A stretch of 64,000 nucleotides of DNA from Apostichopus japonicus (Eukaryota; Echinodermata; Holothuroidea; Aspidochirotida; Stichopodidae): NCBI RefSeq assembly GCF_037975245.1, contig NC_092573.1:15518001-15582000 (forward strand). Reading direction: 5' to 3'. Position 1 is the first letter of the stretch; each line of letters starts with the position of its first letter. The notes under the pieces are model-generated. The model saw nothing but the letters and a program-made list of their open reading frames with translations. It ran no database searches and was not told where the DNA came from. Of the stretch, positions 14,701 to 26,191 are shown piece after piece. The translations under genes were made by a program, and so were the position numbers.

Positions 14701-17182
14701 GAGGGGGGGGGGGGTTGCTGGAGGGGGAAACTGGGAAAGCAGCTATATGTAGGTTAGAGCTATCATTAGGATCAAATATTTGAAAGCATAGGATTTTATG
14801 TGTATTCATCCTTGTTGAATGGGATGGAGGGTCGGGGAGGGGTGGGGGGTGTCCAATTGACTTGGCTGCCCTATTGGTCGTCTATTTGCTTTTCTACCTG
14901 CTACGTAAAGTTTGATATGTCCTGAAAATTACAGTTTGTACACTATCACTCTATCTAGATCATTGCATGTGGCAAGTGGTGTGGGTTACTATGGAATCAG
15001 GTACCGTATACAGGGTCAGACCTCCATAACGCCCTAATAATGTGATATTATGTATAAATAATGTTTTGATGTCATTTCACTAGTTGAGTGGGAATGAGGG
15101 GTGGGGATGATTGGAAAGCCCTAATCAGAATATATATGCTGTTGCATGTGCTGTATTCATACAATTTGATATATCATAGAGAAAATAGGGATGTACACTG
15201 TTATGGCTTTCTCCTATTGTTTGAGAAAGATTTTTTTTACCATTTCCAACAGCATAGATTAAGGTGATGTATATTAAATTTAAAGTAGAAGGTTTTTTTT
15301 TCAACTATTAGGGTCCCCATAATGTGTGTGAGAATTTAATGAACAGTCTAATATTAATTTTTGACCATCTTATTTTCACCGTTTCAAAGTTTTGATGTCA
15401 TTCCAAATTGATGAACTGCTTAATCTCAAATGCATCAGTGTAGAAAATGATCTTGTCCAACTTTTACAGGCTCCACCCATATGTGGAACCATAATGTTGG
15501 GCAAAAGGGAATGGGGGGGGGGTTGCTGGAGGGGGAAACTGGGAAAGCAGCTATATGTAGGTTAGAGCTATCATTAGGATCAAATATTTGAAAGCATAGG
15601 ATTTTATGTGTATTCATCCTTGTTGAATGGGATGGAGGGTAGGGGAGGGGTGGGGGGTGTCCAATTGACTTGGCTGCCCTATTGGTCGTCTATTTGCTTT
15701 TCTACCTGCTACGTAAAGTTTGATATGTCCTGAAAATTACAGTTTGTACACTATCACTCTATCTAGATCATTGCATGTGGCAAGTGGTGTGGGTTACTAT
15801 GGAATCAGGTACCGTATACAGGGTCAGACCTCCATAACGCCCTAATAATGTGATATTATGTATAAATAATGTTTTGATGTCATTTCACTAGTTGAGTGGG
15901 AATGAGGGGTGGGGATGATTGGAAAGCCCTAATCAGAATATATATGCTGTTGCATGTGCTGTATTCATACAATTTGATATATCATAGAGAAAATAGGGAT
16001 GTACACTGTTATGGCTTTCTCCTATTGTTTGAGAAAGATTTTTTTTACCATTTCCAACAGCATAGATTAAGGTGATGTATATTAAATGTAAAGTAGAAGG
16101 TTTTTTCCCAACTATTAGGGTCCCCATAATGTGTGTGAGAATTAATGAACAGTCTAATATTAATTTTTGACCATCTTATTTTCACCGTTTCAAAGTTTTG
16201 ATGTCATTCCAAATTGATGAACTGCTTAATCTCAAATGCATCAGTGTAGAAAATGATCTTGTCCAACTTTTACAGGCTCCACCCATATGTGGAACCATAA
16301 TGTTGGGCAAAAGGGAGGGGGGGGGGGGGCGTTGCTGGAGGGGGAAACTGGGAAAGCAGCTATATGTAGAGCTATCATTAGGATCAAATATTTGAAAGCA
16401 TAGGATTTTATGTGTATTCATCCTTGTTGAATGGGATGGAGGGTAGGGGAGGGGTGGGGGGTGTCCAATTGACTTGGCTGCCCTATTGGTTGTCTATTTG
16501 CTTTTCTACCTGCTACGTAAAGTTTGATATGTCCTGAAAATTACAGTTTGTACACTATCACTCTATCTAGATCATTGCATGTGGCAAGTGGTGTGGGTTA
16601 CTATGGAATCAGGTACCGTATACAGGGTCAGACCTCCATAACGCCCTAATAATGTGATATTATGTATAAATAATGTTTTGATGTCATTTCGCTAGTTGAG
16701 TGGGAATGAGGGGTGGGGATGATTGGAAAGCCCTAATCAGAATATATATGCTGTTGCATGTGCTGTATTCATACAATTTGATATATCATAGAGAAAATAG
16801 GGATGTACACTGTTATGGCTTTCTCCTATTGTTTGAGAAAGATTTTTTTACCATTTCCAACAGCATAGATTAAGGTGATGTATATTAAATGTAAAGTAGA
16901 AGTTTTTTTTTCCAACTATTAGGGTCCCCATAATGTGTGTGAGAATTTAATGAACATTCTAATATTAATTTTTGACCATCTTATTTTCACCGTTTCAAAG
17001 TTTTGATGTCATTCCAAATTGATGAACTGCTTAATCTCAAATACATCAGTGTAGAAAATGATCTTGTCCAACTTTTACAGGCTCCACCTATATGTGGGTG
17101 TAGCCATCATGTGGGGCAATAAGGGGGGGGGGTTGCTGGAGGGGGAAACTGGGAAAGCAGCTATATGTAGGTTAGAGCTATT

Positions 17183-17500
17183 GCTAGTACCCCCACACAC
17201 TATACTGTTTACCAAGATTTATGTAGGTTGACTAGTTTCTTGTCTGAGATAAGATGTAAAGGCTGAAAAATATTAATTCAAAGACTTGTTTTCAATAAAA
17301 AACACATATTCAAGTTCAGACATAGAAACTACCTTGAGTTGCCACTTCCAATATTCACATAAAAGGACTCCAAATTTAAAACAATTCTCCAATATAAAAA
17401 TCAGTGCCCCCACACACTATACTGTAGATCAAGATTGATATAAGGTGTGCTGTTTCTTGTCTGAAATATGAGGTAAAAGTCTGTGGGAACAGGAACGCTT
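17183..17500 (+). repeat. Tandem repeat of ~217 bp flanking array A
   Basis: The motif CCCCCACACACTATACTG occurs near 17,190 and again near 17,406. In each case a run like ATCAAGATT and TTTCTTGTCTGARAT follows, giving a period near 217 bp. The same repeat appears at 25,340-25,710 beside array B in the same orientation. No coding signal is visible. Confidence 0.75.
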
Positions 17501-18385
17501 TTAAAACTATATTACTACTGGATCTAATTTAAGGATACAATAACTTTTGCATATTGAAGGGTGCATCAAAGTATATACAAAGTTATCTCATGTACACATA
17601 TCTTTGAATTCTTTCTGAAATTGTTTTTATCATATACCAGTACATTTGAGAGTTATTTTTGAAATTCATTGTATTCAAGCAATGCATACATATTACAGAA
17701 ACACACATTAGTATTAGAACCAGTCCCCCTATTGAGGTATGTGTGCAGACAGCTCACAGTTTTAATCACTGACATGAATTTCTTATTTTGTCAAGATATC
17801 ATGAAACCTATATAAACTGCATTACTACTGTGTCTATTTTAAAGGTACAATCATAATTTTGAATAATGAAGGGTGCATTAAAGTATATGCTAAGTTATCT
17901 CATCCCTTTTGGAAAACACTGATGGAATTCTGAAAAAGTAAACGGTGAGGTTACCTAGCTGGTCTTTTCAATGCGTGAGTAGGAAACTGGTCTTTAATTG
18001 GCATTACAACAAACTTGGTATACCTTGCAAAATACTGAAAAGTTAACATGTACACATATCTTTGACTTCTTTCTGAAATTGTTTTTATCATATACCAGTT
18101 CATTTGAGAGTTATGTTTGAAATTCATTGTATTGAAGCAATGCATGTATGTTACAGGAACACACATTAGTATTAGAACCAGTTACACTGTTGAGTAATGT
18201 GTGCAGGGTGCATCAAAGTATATACAAAGTTATCTCATCCACTATTGGAAAACACTGATGGAAATTCGGAAAAAGAAAACGTTGAGGGTACCTAGCTAGT
18301 CTTTTCAATGCGTGAGTAGGAAACTGGTCTTAAATTGGCATTACACAAACTTGGTATACCTTGCAAAATACTGAAAAGTTAAGGT
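17500..18385 (+). repeat. Complex direct repeats, ~337-bp spacing
   Basis: A block beginning GGGTGCATYAAAGTATAT occurs near 17,561, 17,870 and 18,207. The latter two extend for ~175 bp to a shared CTGAAAAGTTAA. A second block, TGTACACATATCTTTGA, occurs near 17,591 and 18,050 and continues for ~140 bp in both. The segments are shuffled and duplicated. No gene is supported. Confidence 0.8.
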
Positions 18386-18626
18386 CAATACTTGGGAAAA
18401 CATGGGATGAGGTGGTCTATATCAGTGAGCTAAATGCGCGGCTAATTCCATGCTATCTTTGAATTATACTCTTTGAATTATAGTTGCATATATGTCATAA
18501 ATGGGCGTAGGAATGATTTGTGTGCACCCTACTTGGCTTAAGTGAGCAGTAATAACTGCATTTGTGAAGATCGATGCTGTCATAGTGACTAAAACAGTCC
18601 ATTTGAGTGCATTCAGGGTAGATGTA

Positions 18627-19771
18627 CAGAGCTCCCAACTGACCCTCATTTCGCGGGTTGGACCCACATTCTAACACCCAAACCCGCTGACCCGCGCAAG
18701 TGTCCGAAAAACCCGCATTGTCATTGTCAAGTATACATAAAAAAATTGCATCAAATTTTGACTTAGCAACCATCATTTCTTTAGCATTTAGCATAATGGT
18801 TACATCTCTATGTTCCGACGTCTCTATGTTCCGACGTCTCTATGTTCCGACATCTCTATGTTCCGACATCTCTATGTTCCGACGTCTCTATGTTCCAACA
18901 ATTTTTTTGGACTCTAATTTTTTTTACCCAAATTTTTTCGGACTCAATTTTTTGGACCAAAATTGTTGACCAACATGTTTTCGGACCAACTTTTTTCGGA
19001 CCAAAATTATTTTAGACCAACATATTTTTATGACCAATTTTTTTTTGGACCAAAATTTTTGACACCAACATGTTTTCGGACCAACTTTTTTCGGACCAAA
19101 ATTTTTTTTGACCAAACTGATTTTGGTCCCAAAAAGTTTGAGTACAAACAATTAAATTTCGGGTCACAAGCAATTTTCGGTCACAAGCACTATTTGGGTC
19201 ATAACAAACTTTGGGCCCTTTTTTTCCTGAAAAAAATTTGGTGCATCCAAAATATTGTGTCCCCAAAAAGGTAGGTCAGAAAAATTGTTGGTCCAAAAAA
19301 ATTGAGTCCCCCCCAAAAAAATTGGGTCCCAAAAAATTTGGGGCCCAAAAAATTAAGTCCCCCCAAAAAATTTGGTCCGAAAAATGGGGGACAAAAAATA
19401 TTGAGTCTCCCAAAAAAAATTGGGTCCGAAAAAATTTGGGTCAAAAAAATTAGAGTCCAAACAATTTGTCGGAACATAGAGACGGCGGAACATAGAGACG
19501 TCGGAACATAGGGATGTCACCAGCATAATAGAGTATAAAACCTCCTTTACAGCATCATTTGAACCACAAATTAGCCTATATTTCTTTTCATTGGGGTGAG
19601 CAGCGAACATTTTCATGCCACGGGAAGAATGAATTATCACCTACTATTCAATTTATTGATGTTACACACAAAAAAATGCATATTTCTCAGAAAATATTGG
19701 GTGACAAAAGAATTCAAAATGGGGGACACCCCCTCCCCTTATAACCCTCCCCCAGGACGCGATGGGAGCTA
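18627..19771. mobile_element. hAT-like non-autonomous TIR element, copy 1 (interrupted)
   Basis: The left end is CAGAGCTCCCAACTG and the right end is GGGAGCTA, so the termini share the inverted core AGCTCCCA. The flanks TAGATGTA (18,619-18,626) and TGGGTGTA (19,772-19,779) match at 6 of 8 bases, as an aged 8-bp TSD would. The element is homologous to 56,953-57,461. It is interrupted by the fold-back element at 18,798-19,521, and without that insert and its TSD it is ~413 bp. It encodes no transposase. The hAT assignment is inferred from the CAG terminus and 8-bp TSD. Confidence 0.75.
18798..19521. mobile_element. Fold-back TIR element with sub-repeat termini (724 bp)
   Basis: A perfect 8-bp TSD, AGCATAAT, flanks it (18,790-18,797 and 19,522-19,529). 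The related element near 57,119-57,126 has a single AGCATAAT at the same place, so the empty site is visible. The termini are inverted arrays of the 16-bp unit ACGTCTCTATGTTCCG, with six copies on the left and three on the right. Inside, both arms continue as inverted low-complexity GGACCAAATTTTT-like sequence. Ends read GGTTACATC and, inverted, GGTGACATC. It encodes no protein that I can support, so it would move only if mobilised in trans. Confidence 0.88.
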
Positions 19772-19779
19772 TGGGTGTA

Positions 19780-21076
19780 TGTCTTCGAACACAAATAGGT
19801 TTCTCTCCATGCCATATGTAGCACAGAGAACATATCCCTGTAGAATCTTTGCCCTCTTTCAGCTGATCACTTAACTGACCTCCAAGGTAATAACACCTCT
19901 GCATTAGTATGACCTTGGCCATACTCACAACACACTCAGTGACCATCAGCTACTTCAGGCCTTTTCATACAGTTTATATTCACACAGTGCAAACAATAAC
20001 AATGTGTTAAGTCATCATATGCATGTGTATAGCCTATGCTTGCAGTGTGGCTATGTTATAACAGGTGAACATGTATTGCAGGGATGAAATGTTGAAATTA
20101 AGTTAATGGACCATGAACATTTCATTTTGTTTAAATTTCCAAGGAATAGGGATTGTAGTAGCTCTAGGCCTATAGTCAACCAGCTTAGCTTTGAGCAGAA
20201 GCAAAAAATGCAGGATTAACACATTTTTTTTATAAGTTTTAGCTGGTGAATGTGCCAAGCAAGTCTGTAGCAACTTCCCAGGCTAAGCAAACTGTATGTA
20301 ATTATGTACTAAGCAAACTAGACATAGTATGGGAGCCTCTATGACCATATTGTGTGTTATACCAGTTAAGCAAGCTTTATCCTGTAGTTTGTCACATCAA
20401 CTTCAGTTGTCGGGTTTGGACCCCAGAATTCCCTGAAAGACCCCCAATACAGGTGACACCTTATCTTGCACATGGACCAAACTGTGGCAAAAGGAAGTTA
20501 TAAGAAGAGAAAAAGTTGCAATGTTCCTTGTCTGGAAGGGGCTGTTTAGTCACCACGCAGCTGATTCAGTTAGTTCAGTTACAGTAGTTCAGACAAACCA
20601 TTAACCAAAATGCCTGTTCATGAGATTACAAAAAAAAAATGAATATAAAGGACAAGAGTATGGTTGAATAGGTTTCATCATCAGGTTCCTTTCCCCCTTC
20701 CCTCTCATCATACATTGTACATTATTGAAACTTGGTCATAAGGAGCTGCTACTAGTGGGTCTTATGCAGCCTTGAGTGACCAAATCCACTTTTCACATCA
20801 CATCACATTACCAGTGAGCTACTTTGGCTTCTACTGTACTATTTATCATACCCCTAACCTATCTGTCTCTCAAGCTAACCTCAGAAACCAAAGCCTGGCA
20901 GTCACCTTACAGTAAAACTATAAGCTTTGGGTACATACATAGTCCATTTACAATCCACTATACTCTCCTTGAAAATGAAAACAGCTAATGAAATATTTAT
21001 GACCTCTGTTGTAAAGTATAACTGAGCTAGCTAGGTCTTTATGGTAGGCTCTCAGTATCAAATCGTGGGCAATTGA
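19780..21076. other. Unassigned interval
   Basis: AT-rich sequence without a convincing ORF, splice-bounded exon, repeat or RNA gene. Nothing further seen. Confidence 0.5.
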
Positions 21077-21426
21077 CATACCAGGCGCGTATCCAGGGGG
21101 GGGTGTGGGGGCACGCGCCCCCCCAGGTAAGAAAAAGAAGAGAGAAAAAAAGAGAGAAGAAAAAAGGAAAAAAGAGGGGGAAAAAGAGGAGGAAGGAGAG
21201 GAAAGAAGGGAAAAGAAAAAGAGGAAAGAGAGAAAGGAGAAAAAGGAGAGAACAGAAGAAAAACCCCAAGACACCAGGAAGAGAAAGAGGAACAGTGACA
21301 TAATTACAGCACTGATCCCTATTATATACACAGGGTAGTCAGTGACGGATCGAGAAGGGGCGTCCACCTCAGACTACCCCTTACACCGACAACTCCATTT
21401 TTGACATTTCCATTTTCCTCTCACTA

Positions 21427-21431
21427 ATGTT

Positions 21432-21468
<37 letters not shown>

Positions 21469-21590
21469 GCTATATATGTATATATATATATATATATGCT
21501 ATATATATATATATGCTATATATATATATATATATGCTATAGATATATATATGCTATATATATATATATATATGCTATATATAGTATATC
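21427..21590. repeat. (TA)n microsatellite with ATGC interruptions
   Basis: Alternating TA with regularly spaced TATGC interruptions. It is absent at the matching point of the copy near 56,000, so it expanded after the element was copied. Confidence 0.95.
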
Positions 21591-21953
21591 ATGGCGCGTG
21601 TGTATGTATGGACGCCTTAAACAATTGTAAATTTGTGTTATGAAACCAATTGTGGCTGGTCTTGAACTCGACTTAGTCGTCGGGGAACATGACGCATTTC
21701 GGTATTAGCCCAGGATCTATATCCGAACTGCACTAGACATATGTCCTTCGATGCAACACTCATCCAGAGATAAAATGTTATACAACGCGAACTTAATGCT
21801 AATTGTTACCCCACCCCTAGTACCGTAACTCATACAATGAATCTAAAAATAAAAAATTCCGCATGCGATTTGAGAATTGAGCACATTTCCTGCTAATATC
21901 ATGTAGTGGATCCAAAGGTGTATCATTGCCGGCGGGGGGGGGGGGGGGCGGAC

Positions 21954-22894
21954 CAGGGGCATATCCAGGATTTTCCAATAGGGGGGGCGTCAGGCATGAA
22001 TGATCGCCGTCCTGGGGGATGGGTCTAAGGGGAGGGGGTGGACAATTTTTGCTTTCGAAGAAGGGGTGAAATGCAAAATGGTGCCATATGCATGGGCGGC
22101 GATCCGTACTTCCGAGTGGGGGGGGGATATGACCTTGTTGACTATCTAAGCTTAGCGCCACCATGAGTTGGCGCGAAGCGTACAAGAAAATTTTGGGATT
22201 AACAAACCCTCTAGATGGCCAGAAACGGCACTTCCCGAGGGTACATATATGTACTATATCAATACCGTGGGCGCAATAATACATTTTGTTGTTATAGGGC
22301 CAATGAAGCCTACAGTCAACTATTCTTGCTTTATAAAGACGCTTTATTTGAAAAGATCGCACTGCGTTTATGGTAGGCGAGATATGAAGCTAAAAAAGAG
22401 CCGTACATTAACAATGATGCATAAATGTAGGCATGAAAATATTCTTATCCCTGGCATTTGGTGGGGGGATATGGTGTATTACATCCCCTCCATCCATTTT
22501 CATGGGGGATATATCCCCCCTTCCCCCCCAGGATCGCCGCCCATGGCCATATGTGATCCATTTTTCGACCTTAATAATAAGCAACATTTCCAGTAAATAT
22601 GAACACAAAATGCACAATTTAGTATGGCTGGCATGTCACTTAGTGTTTATAGTGATAATACAAACACAATTACCATCTATGTTTCTAAAACTATTATGCC
22701 GCCGAACTTCGCCAGAACCTTTTTCTGGCAAACAAAATATAAAGCATACGGGAGGGGGGGGGGTTGAGCGATCACCGACATCTCACTTAAAGGTCGTCAT
22801 CAATTTTTTTATATTTTTGGCTAAACTTTTTTTTTTTGGTGACGGCCAATAGGGGGTGCACACGCCTGTTGCGCCCCCCCTGGATACGCCCCTG
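21954..22894. mobile_element. hAT-like TIR element, 941 bp, nested
   Basis: The left end CAGGGGCATATCCAGG and the right end CCTGGATACGCCCCTG are inverted with one mismatch. A perfect 8-bp TSD, GGGCGGAC, flanks it (21,946-21,953 and 22,895-22,902). It carries the 455-bp element 22,091-22,545 inside. It encodes no transposase. The 8-bp TSD and CAG terminus suggest hAT. Confidence 0.88.
22091..22545. mobile_element. MITE, 455 bp, with 15-bp perfect TIRs
   Basis: The termini CATGGGCGGCGATCC are perfect 15-bp inverted repeats. They are flanked by the perfect 8-bp TSD GCCATATG (22,083-22,090 and 22,546-22,553). About 55 bp inside the left end it holds the conserved hairpin core shared with other elements in this window. 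It is non-coding and is the innermost layer of the nest. Confidence 0.9.
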
Positions 22895-23853
22895 GGGCGG
22901 ACGAACACATTACTTCTTGAGATTGTTCCCACCTGCATGAAAACGCGTGCCCCACAACCCTACGCCCGCCCCTCTAATCGCTTCCCGATGAGTTACGAAA
23001 CCAGACCCATCGTATACAAAATTCTACTTGGATTATTTGTCCCCTGATTTTTTTCTGTTGATGCCCATGCATTTCCCCAAACTAAATTTCTAAGCCATGA
23101 GATCTAAAACTTAAGGAGGCTTGGGAGCATCATTGGGTCTGGGAAGTGTTATTTCCGGTGATCTGGGAGGTATATTTGCCAAAAATTTCTTGTACGCTAC
23201 GTGCGAACCCATGGTCGCGCTTCGCTTAGATAGTATCAGAGAACAGACACGCATCCCCACCATTATCCACGACTGATCTGCGCCCATGCACCAATAAATT
23301 AACTGTGTCTGAATTTTCGAAATTTCCCTGACCAACATTCCTAAACAATCTTCCATCTTCTCGCGCAATTTTGACCGGTCTGTTAGGGGTTGAAGGAGGT
23401 TTTTCTGTATTGGCTGTCCATAGATCAAATTTTGTGCAACATTTTGGGTATGTTTTGAAGTGAATTTATTTCACGAGAAGTGTGAATTTTCAAATTCTGA
23501 ACGAATAATGGGCTTAAAACCTTGAAAAGTGGGACTGACAGGTATTGTGGGCCGGGACGTAGAATCACCTATAAAAGCAATGATCCACAGGAGATGCGAT
23601 GTGGTCGAACATGATGTGTGACTGGTGACAATCTTCAAAAAGATTATGGATGGAAATTGGGAAAATACTTGATTTACTCAGGCAAAAGTGAACATCTAGT
23701 GGGTCATTTTCAAGCCCGAGATGTGCCATTTCCGGTAATCTGAGGGGTGTCAAAACGAGAAATATTCTTGTACGCTGCGCGCCAACCTATGGTGGCGCTC
23801 CGCTTAGTCATTCGCGCCCCCCGGGTTAGAAAATCCTGGATACGCCCCTGCAT

Positions 23854-24499
23854 CAAGGGCGGAGGAAGCACTTTTAATCTGGGGGGCACTGACATCAAAA
23901 GGCACTTTGCAGAAATTAGATTGGACTGATGCAGCCTTATATTTAGTACCCTTCATAACTCTTATTGTATTATCTTATTTGCGTATACACATCACTCCAT
24001 CAACGCCCCCCCCCCCCCTCAAGGAAAATATGCATACTAGCACTGCAATATCCAATGTGCAAATTGGGAAACAAGGAACAAGTTTTCTTTTGAGACAAAA
24101 TGAGGTGAAATCATGCTAGTTGCTAATGTAGGAATCTTTCGAATTAGAGTTTATTTCTTGCTAATATCTTAACAATTTTTTTTCCATTCAAAATAGTTTT
24201 GAGTTTGACCCACAGAAATTCATTAAAAGTCAAGGGCGCATCCAGGATTTGCAAAGTTGTATGCGCGACTATCTGAGCGGAGCGCCACCATCGGTTGGCG
24301 CAGAGCTTAGAAGAAAATTTTTGGTTTTACAAACCCCTCAGATGGCAAGAAACGGCCTTCCCGAGTGTTCATTCTGGTTCCCTGGCCTCTTGCTAACTTG
24401 AGACACCTCAATTTTTATGTAGAAAAGGGGCACATTTTTAACCTGAGGAAAAGTGGGGGGGCACGTGCCTCCTGTGCCCCCCCGGTTCCGCCGCCCTTG
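23854..24499. mobile_element. hAT-like TIR element, 646 bp
   Basis: The left end CAAGGGCGGAGGAA and the inverted right end CAAGGGCGGCGGAA match at 13 of 14 bases. A perfect 8-bp TSD, CCCTGCAT, flanks it (23,846-23,853 and 24,500-24,507). The TSD includes CCCTG from the terminus of the 21,082-23,850 element, so this copy landed exactly on that element's edge and is younger. A copy of the conserved core lies at 24,271-24,365, preceded by a second TIR-like motif (CAAGGGCGCATCCAGG near 24,232). No ORF supported. Confidence 0.87.
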
Positions 24500-24507
24500 C
24501 CCTGCAT

Positions 24508-25339
24508 ACTGATGTAAATCGACATATATGTATATGTAAGGTTGGAACATACTGTAGAGGTGTCAGAACAGATTAGAGATTATTGCATGCAGTTAGGTGT
24601 GTTTAACATCTATATGTAGCTTTAGAAATCAAGAGAACTTTAACCATAATTTTTTGCATTGGAGAGCTCTGCTGTAGTTCCTAGGCTGATAAATAAATGC
24701 TGTAGATATGATAGTGATTCTGAGTTTTGTAGGGCATTATTGATGTTAATTATAAAAAACACATACAACAGGCGTGTAGGCCTACAGTAGTTAAAGGGAC
24801 ATCAGATTTATGCCCGATGCTGAGATTGAAGACTGACAAACAGTGTATGGGAATATTTTGATTTTCAAAAACCAGGTTTATAGCTATGTGATAGGCCACA
24901 TGCCGCTAAAGAGGGAATTTTGAAGTGAATCCCATAATCTTCAGTGGTCATGTTATCAAACTATATATATACTTTATGTAGGCATTCATTGGTATGATAC
25001 TATCCTTGTTATACGAGTGATTCATCACGGCACCTTCTATGTAACCTGCTAAACACTACACTGTGTAATAGGTTCAGGCTCATTCATGGTCGAAAATTTA
25101 AATAAAAAATAATGAGACATCCACGTGCAAAATAATCCCCAAATTATGATGGCATCCCTGGGTTCAAAAAGGAGGATTAATGCTTTATTTTTGTATCCTT
25201 GATGGACAGAACATTCCCAGAGACACTACATGTGTACTAAAGTGGTATGTATAAATACAATTGAGATTGGTCAGTGTTTGGACTGTCATTAGGCCAAATA
25301 TGAGCTCAAATATGTGTTTTTGTTTTTTTTTGGTTCAAT
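24508..25339. other. Unassigned interval
   Basis: AT-rich sequence with no supported gene, repeat or RNA. Confidence 0.5.
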
Positions 25340-25710
25340 ACATACAAAACACATGTTTGAGCTCAGACTTGTGCAAATTTTCCACAACCTAGTACTCCAA
25401 ACTGAAAACAGTACCCCAAATTGTACCGTATATCAAGATAGTTGTGCTAGTTTTGTCTCTAAAATTAGAAGTTAAAGTTGGAAAAGTTTAGCTTAAAGAT
25501 TTGTTAACAACAAAAAAAACACATATTTGAGCTCAGTCATAGCAAGTAACTTGATTTTTCATTTCAGATTATCACATACAAGGACTCCAAAGTTAAAACA
25601 GTACTCCAAAATAAAGTGCAGTACCCCCACACACTGTACTGTATATCAAGAGTTGTATAAGGTGCACTTGTTTTTTGTCTGAAATATGAAGTAAATATGC
25701 ATATATTCAC
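25340..25710 (+). repeat. Tandem repeat of ~210 bp flanking array B
   Basis: Two units are aligned on ACACATRTTTGAGCTCAG, GTACTCCAAA and GTACCCC...TATATCAAGA, with the last motif near 25,411 and 25,621. They are homologous to 17,183-17,500 and in the same orientation, so related repeats lie next to both satellite arrays. Confidence 0.75.
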
Positions 25711-26191
25711 AGTCAATTTCAGTATATTAATTTGGCATGAGAATATTGAGGTATGCAATTGTTTGCACTGTTAGTTAGTTGGTAATATTCACAGTCAATT
25801 TCAATTTATTCAAGTTTTCATATTCTATTAATATTGGTTTTGTTTGAGGAGTGAATTATAAGAAAGAATATTACTGGCTTATACCACAATGGAACAGTAA
25901 TATCTGAAATAAGGAAACACACAATATTCAGTGTACCAGACTCACTTTTGATGTACTTTTTATAATGTATAATTTTATTATGTTAAATTCAGATATAAAT
26001 GATAAGAATATACATGTGGAAAATAGAACTGCCTGGTCAGTTTCCAGTTCATCACTATCATAGAACTTGTATTTTGAAGGTGCGTGACAGAAAGTCCCAC
26101 TTATTGAGAGGACACAAATCAGTCCCCCAATGTACTGTTCAAAATGTGCCAACGTAATGGTCCCCCAAATGTAGAGAGGGTTTGTATGCAT
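25711..26191. other. Unassigned interval before array B
   Basis: Only a short direct repeat (ATATTCACAGTCAATTTCA, twice) is visible. No supported gene. Confidence 0.5.

Larger units (their letters stand above)
1..17182 (+). repeat. Satellite array A: about 23 direct units of ~805 bp
   Basis: Units recur from the landmark CTCCATAACGCC (variant CTCATAACGCC). They start near 1, 823, 1628, 2433, 3242, 3357, 4165, 4968, 5777, 6580, 7380, 8183, 8986, 9791, 10592, 11400, 11799, 12600, 13409, 14217, 15022, 15830 and 16634. Most spacings are 800-809 bp. Units differ by scattered substitutions, by the length of G and T runs, and by two linked variant haplotypes. Every full unit carries one KpnI site (GGTACC) near its end and two G-rich blocks. 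The last unit breaks off near 17,182 after a diverged stretch. The same family occurs inverted at 26,192-40,135. Short ORFs of 60-105 codons recur on both strands only because the DNA is near-identical. I see no sign of coding, and homopolymer changes freely break them. Confidence 0.97.
21082..23850. mobile_element. Large TIR element with nested insertions, copy 1
   Basis: The left terminus CAGGCGCGTATCCAGG and the right terminus CCTGGATACGCCCCTG are inverted repeats with one mismatch. The left flank ends CATAC (21,077-21,081). On the right, once the nested element at 23,854-24,499 is removed, the flank also begins CATAC, giving a 5-bp TSD. Homology to 55,632-57,945 covers the left part (to ~21,705) and the right part (from ~23,285). 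The left TIR is followed by a G-rich/GC block and a 200-bp polypurine tract. A (TA)n tract and a nested 941-bp element interrupt it. No transposase ORF is visible. Confidence 0.75.

Noticed and set aside
352-16421. Repeated 60-105-codon ORFs on both strands of the satellite (for example MMSFQIDELLNLKC and MNTHKILCFQIFDPND)
   Set aside because: They recur because the DNA units are near-identical. They overlap on opposite strands and are broken wherever a G run changes length.
18700-19511. Several overlapping ORFs within the fold-back element
   Set aside because: They arise from its low-complexity GGACCAAATTTTT sequence, are open in many frames at once and match no recognised domain.
21073-21338. 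Lys/Glu/Arg-rich ORFs on + and Phe/Ser/Leu-rich ORFs on - (again at 53,263-53,617 and 55,590-55,886)
   Set aside because: Direct by-products of polypurine/polypyrimidine low-complexity tracts in TIR elements.
21427-21630. Ile/Tyr-rich ORFs in TA repeats (also 41,888-42,197)
   Set aside because: Translation of microsatellite sequence. No coding evidence.
22168-22596. A 142-codon ORF and its opposite-strand neighbours
   Set aside because: They cross the boundaries of two nested TIR elements and contain no domain signal.
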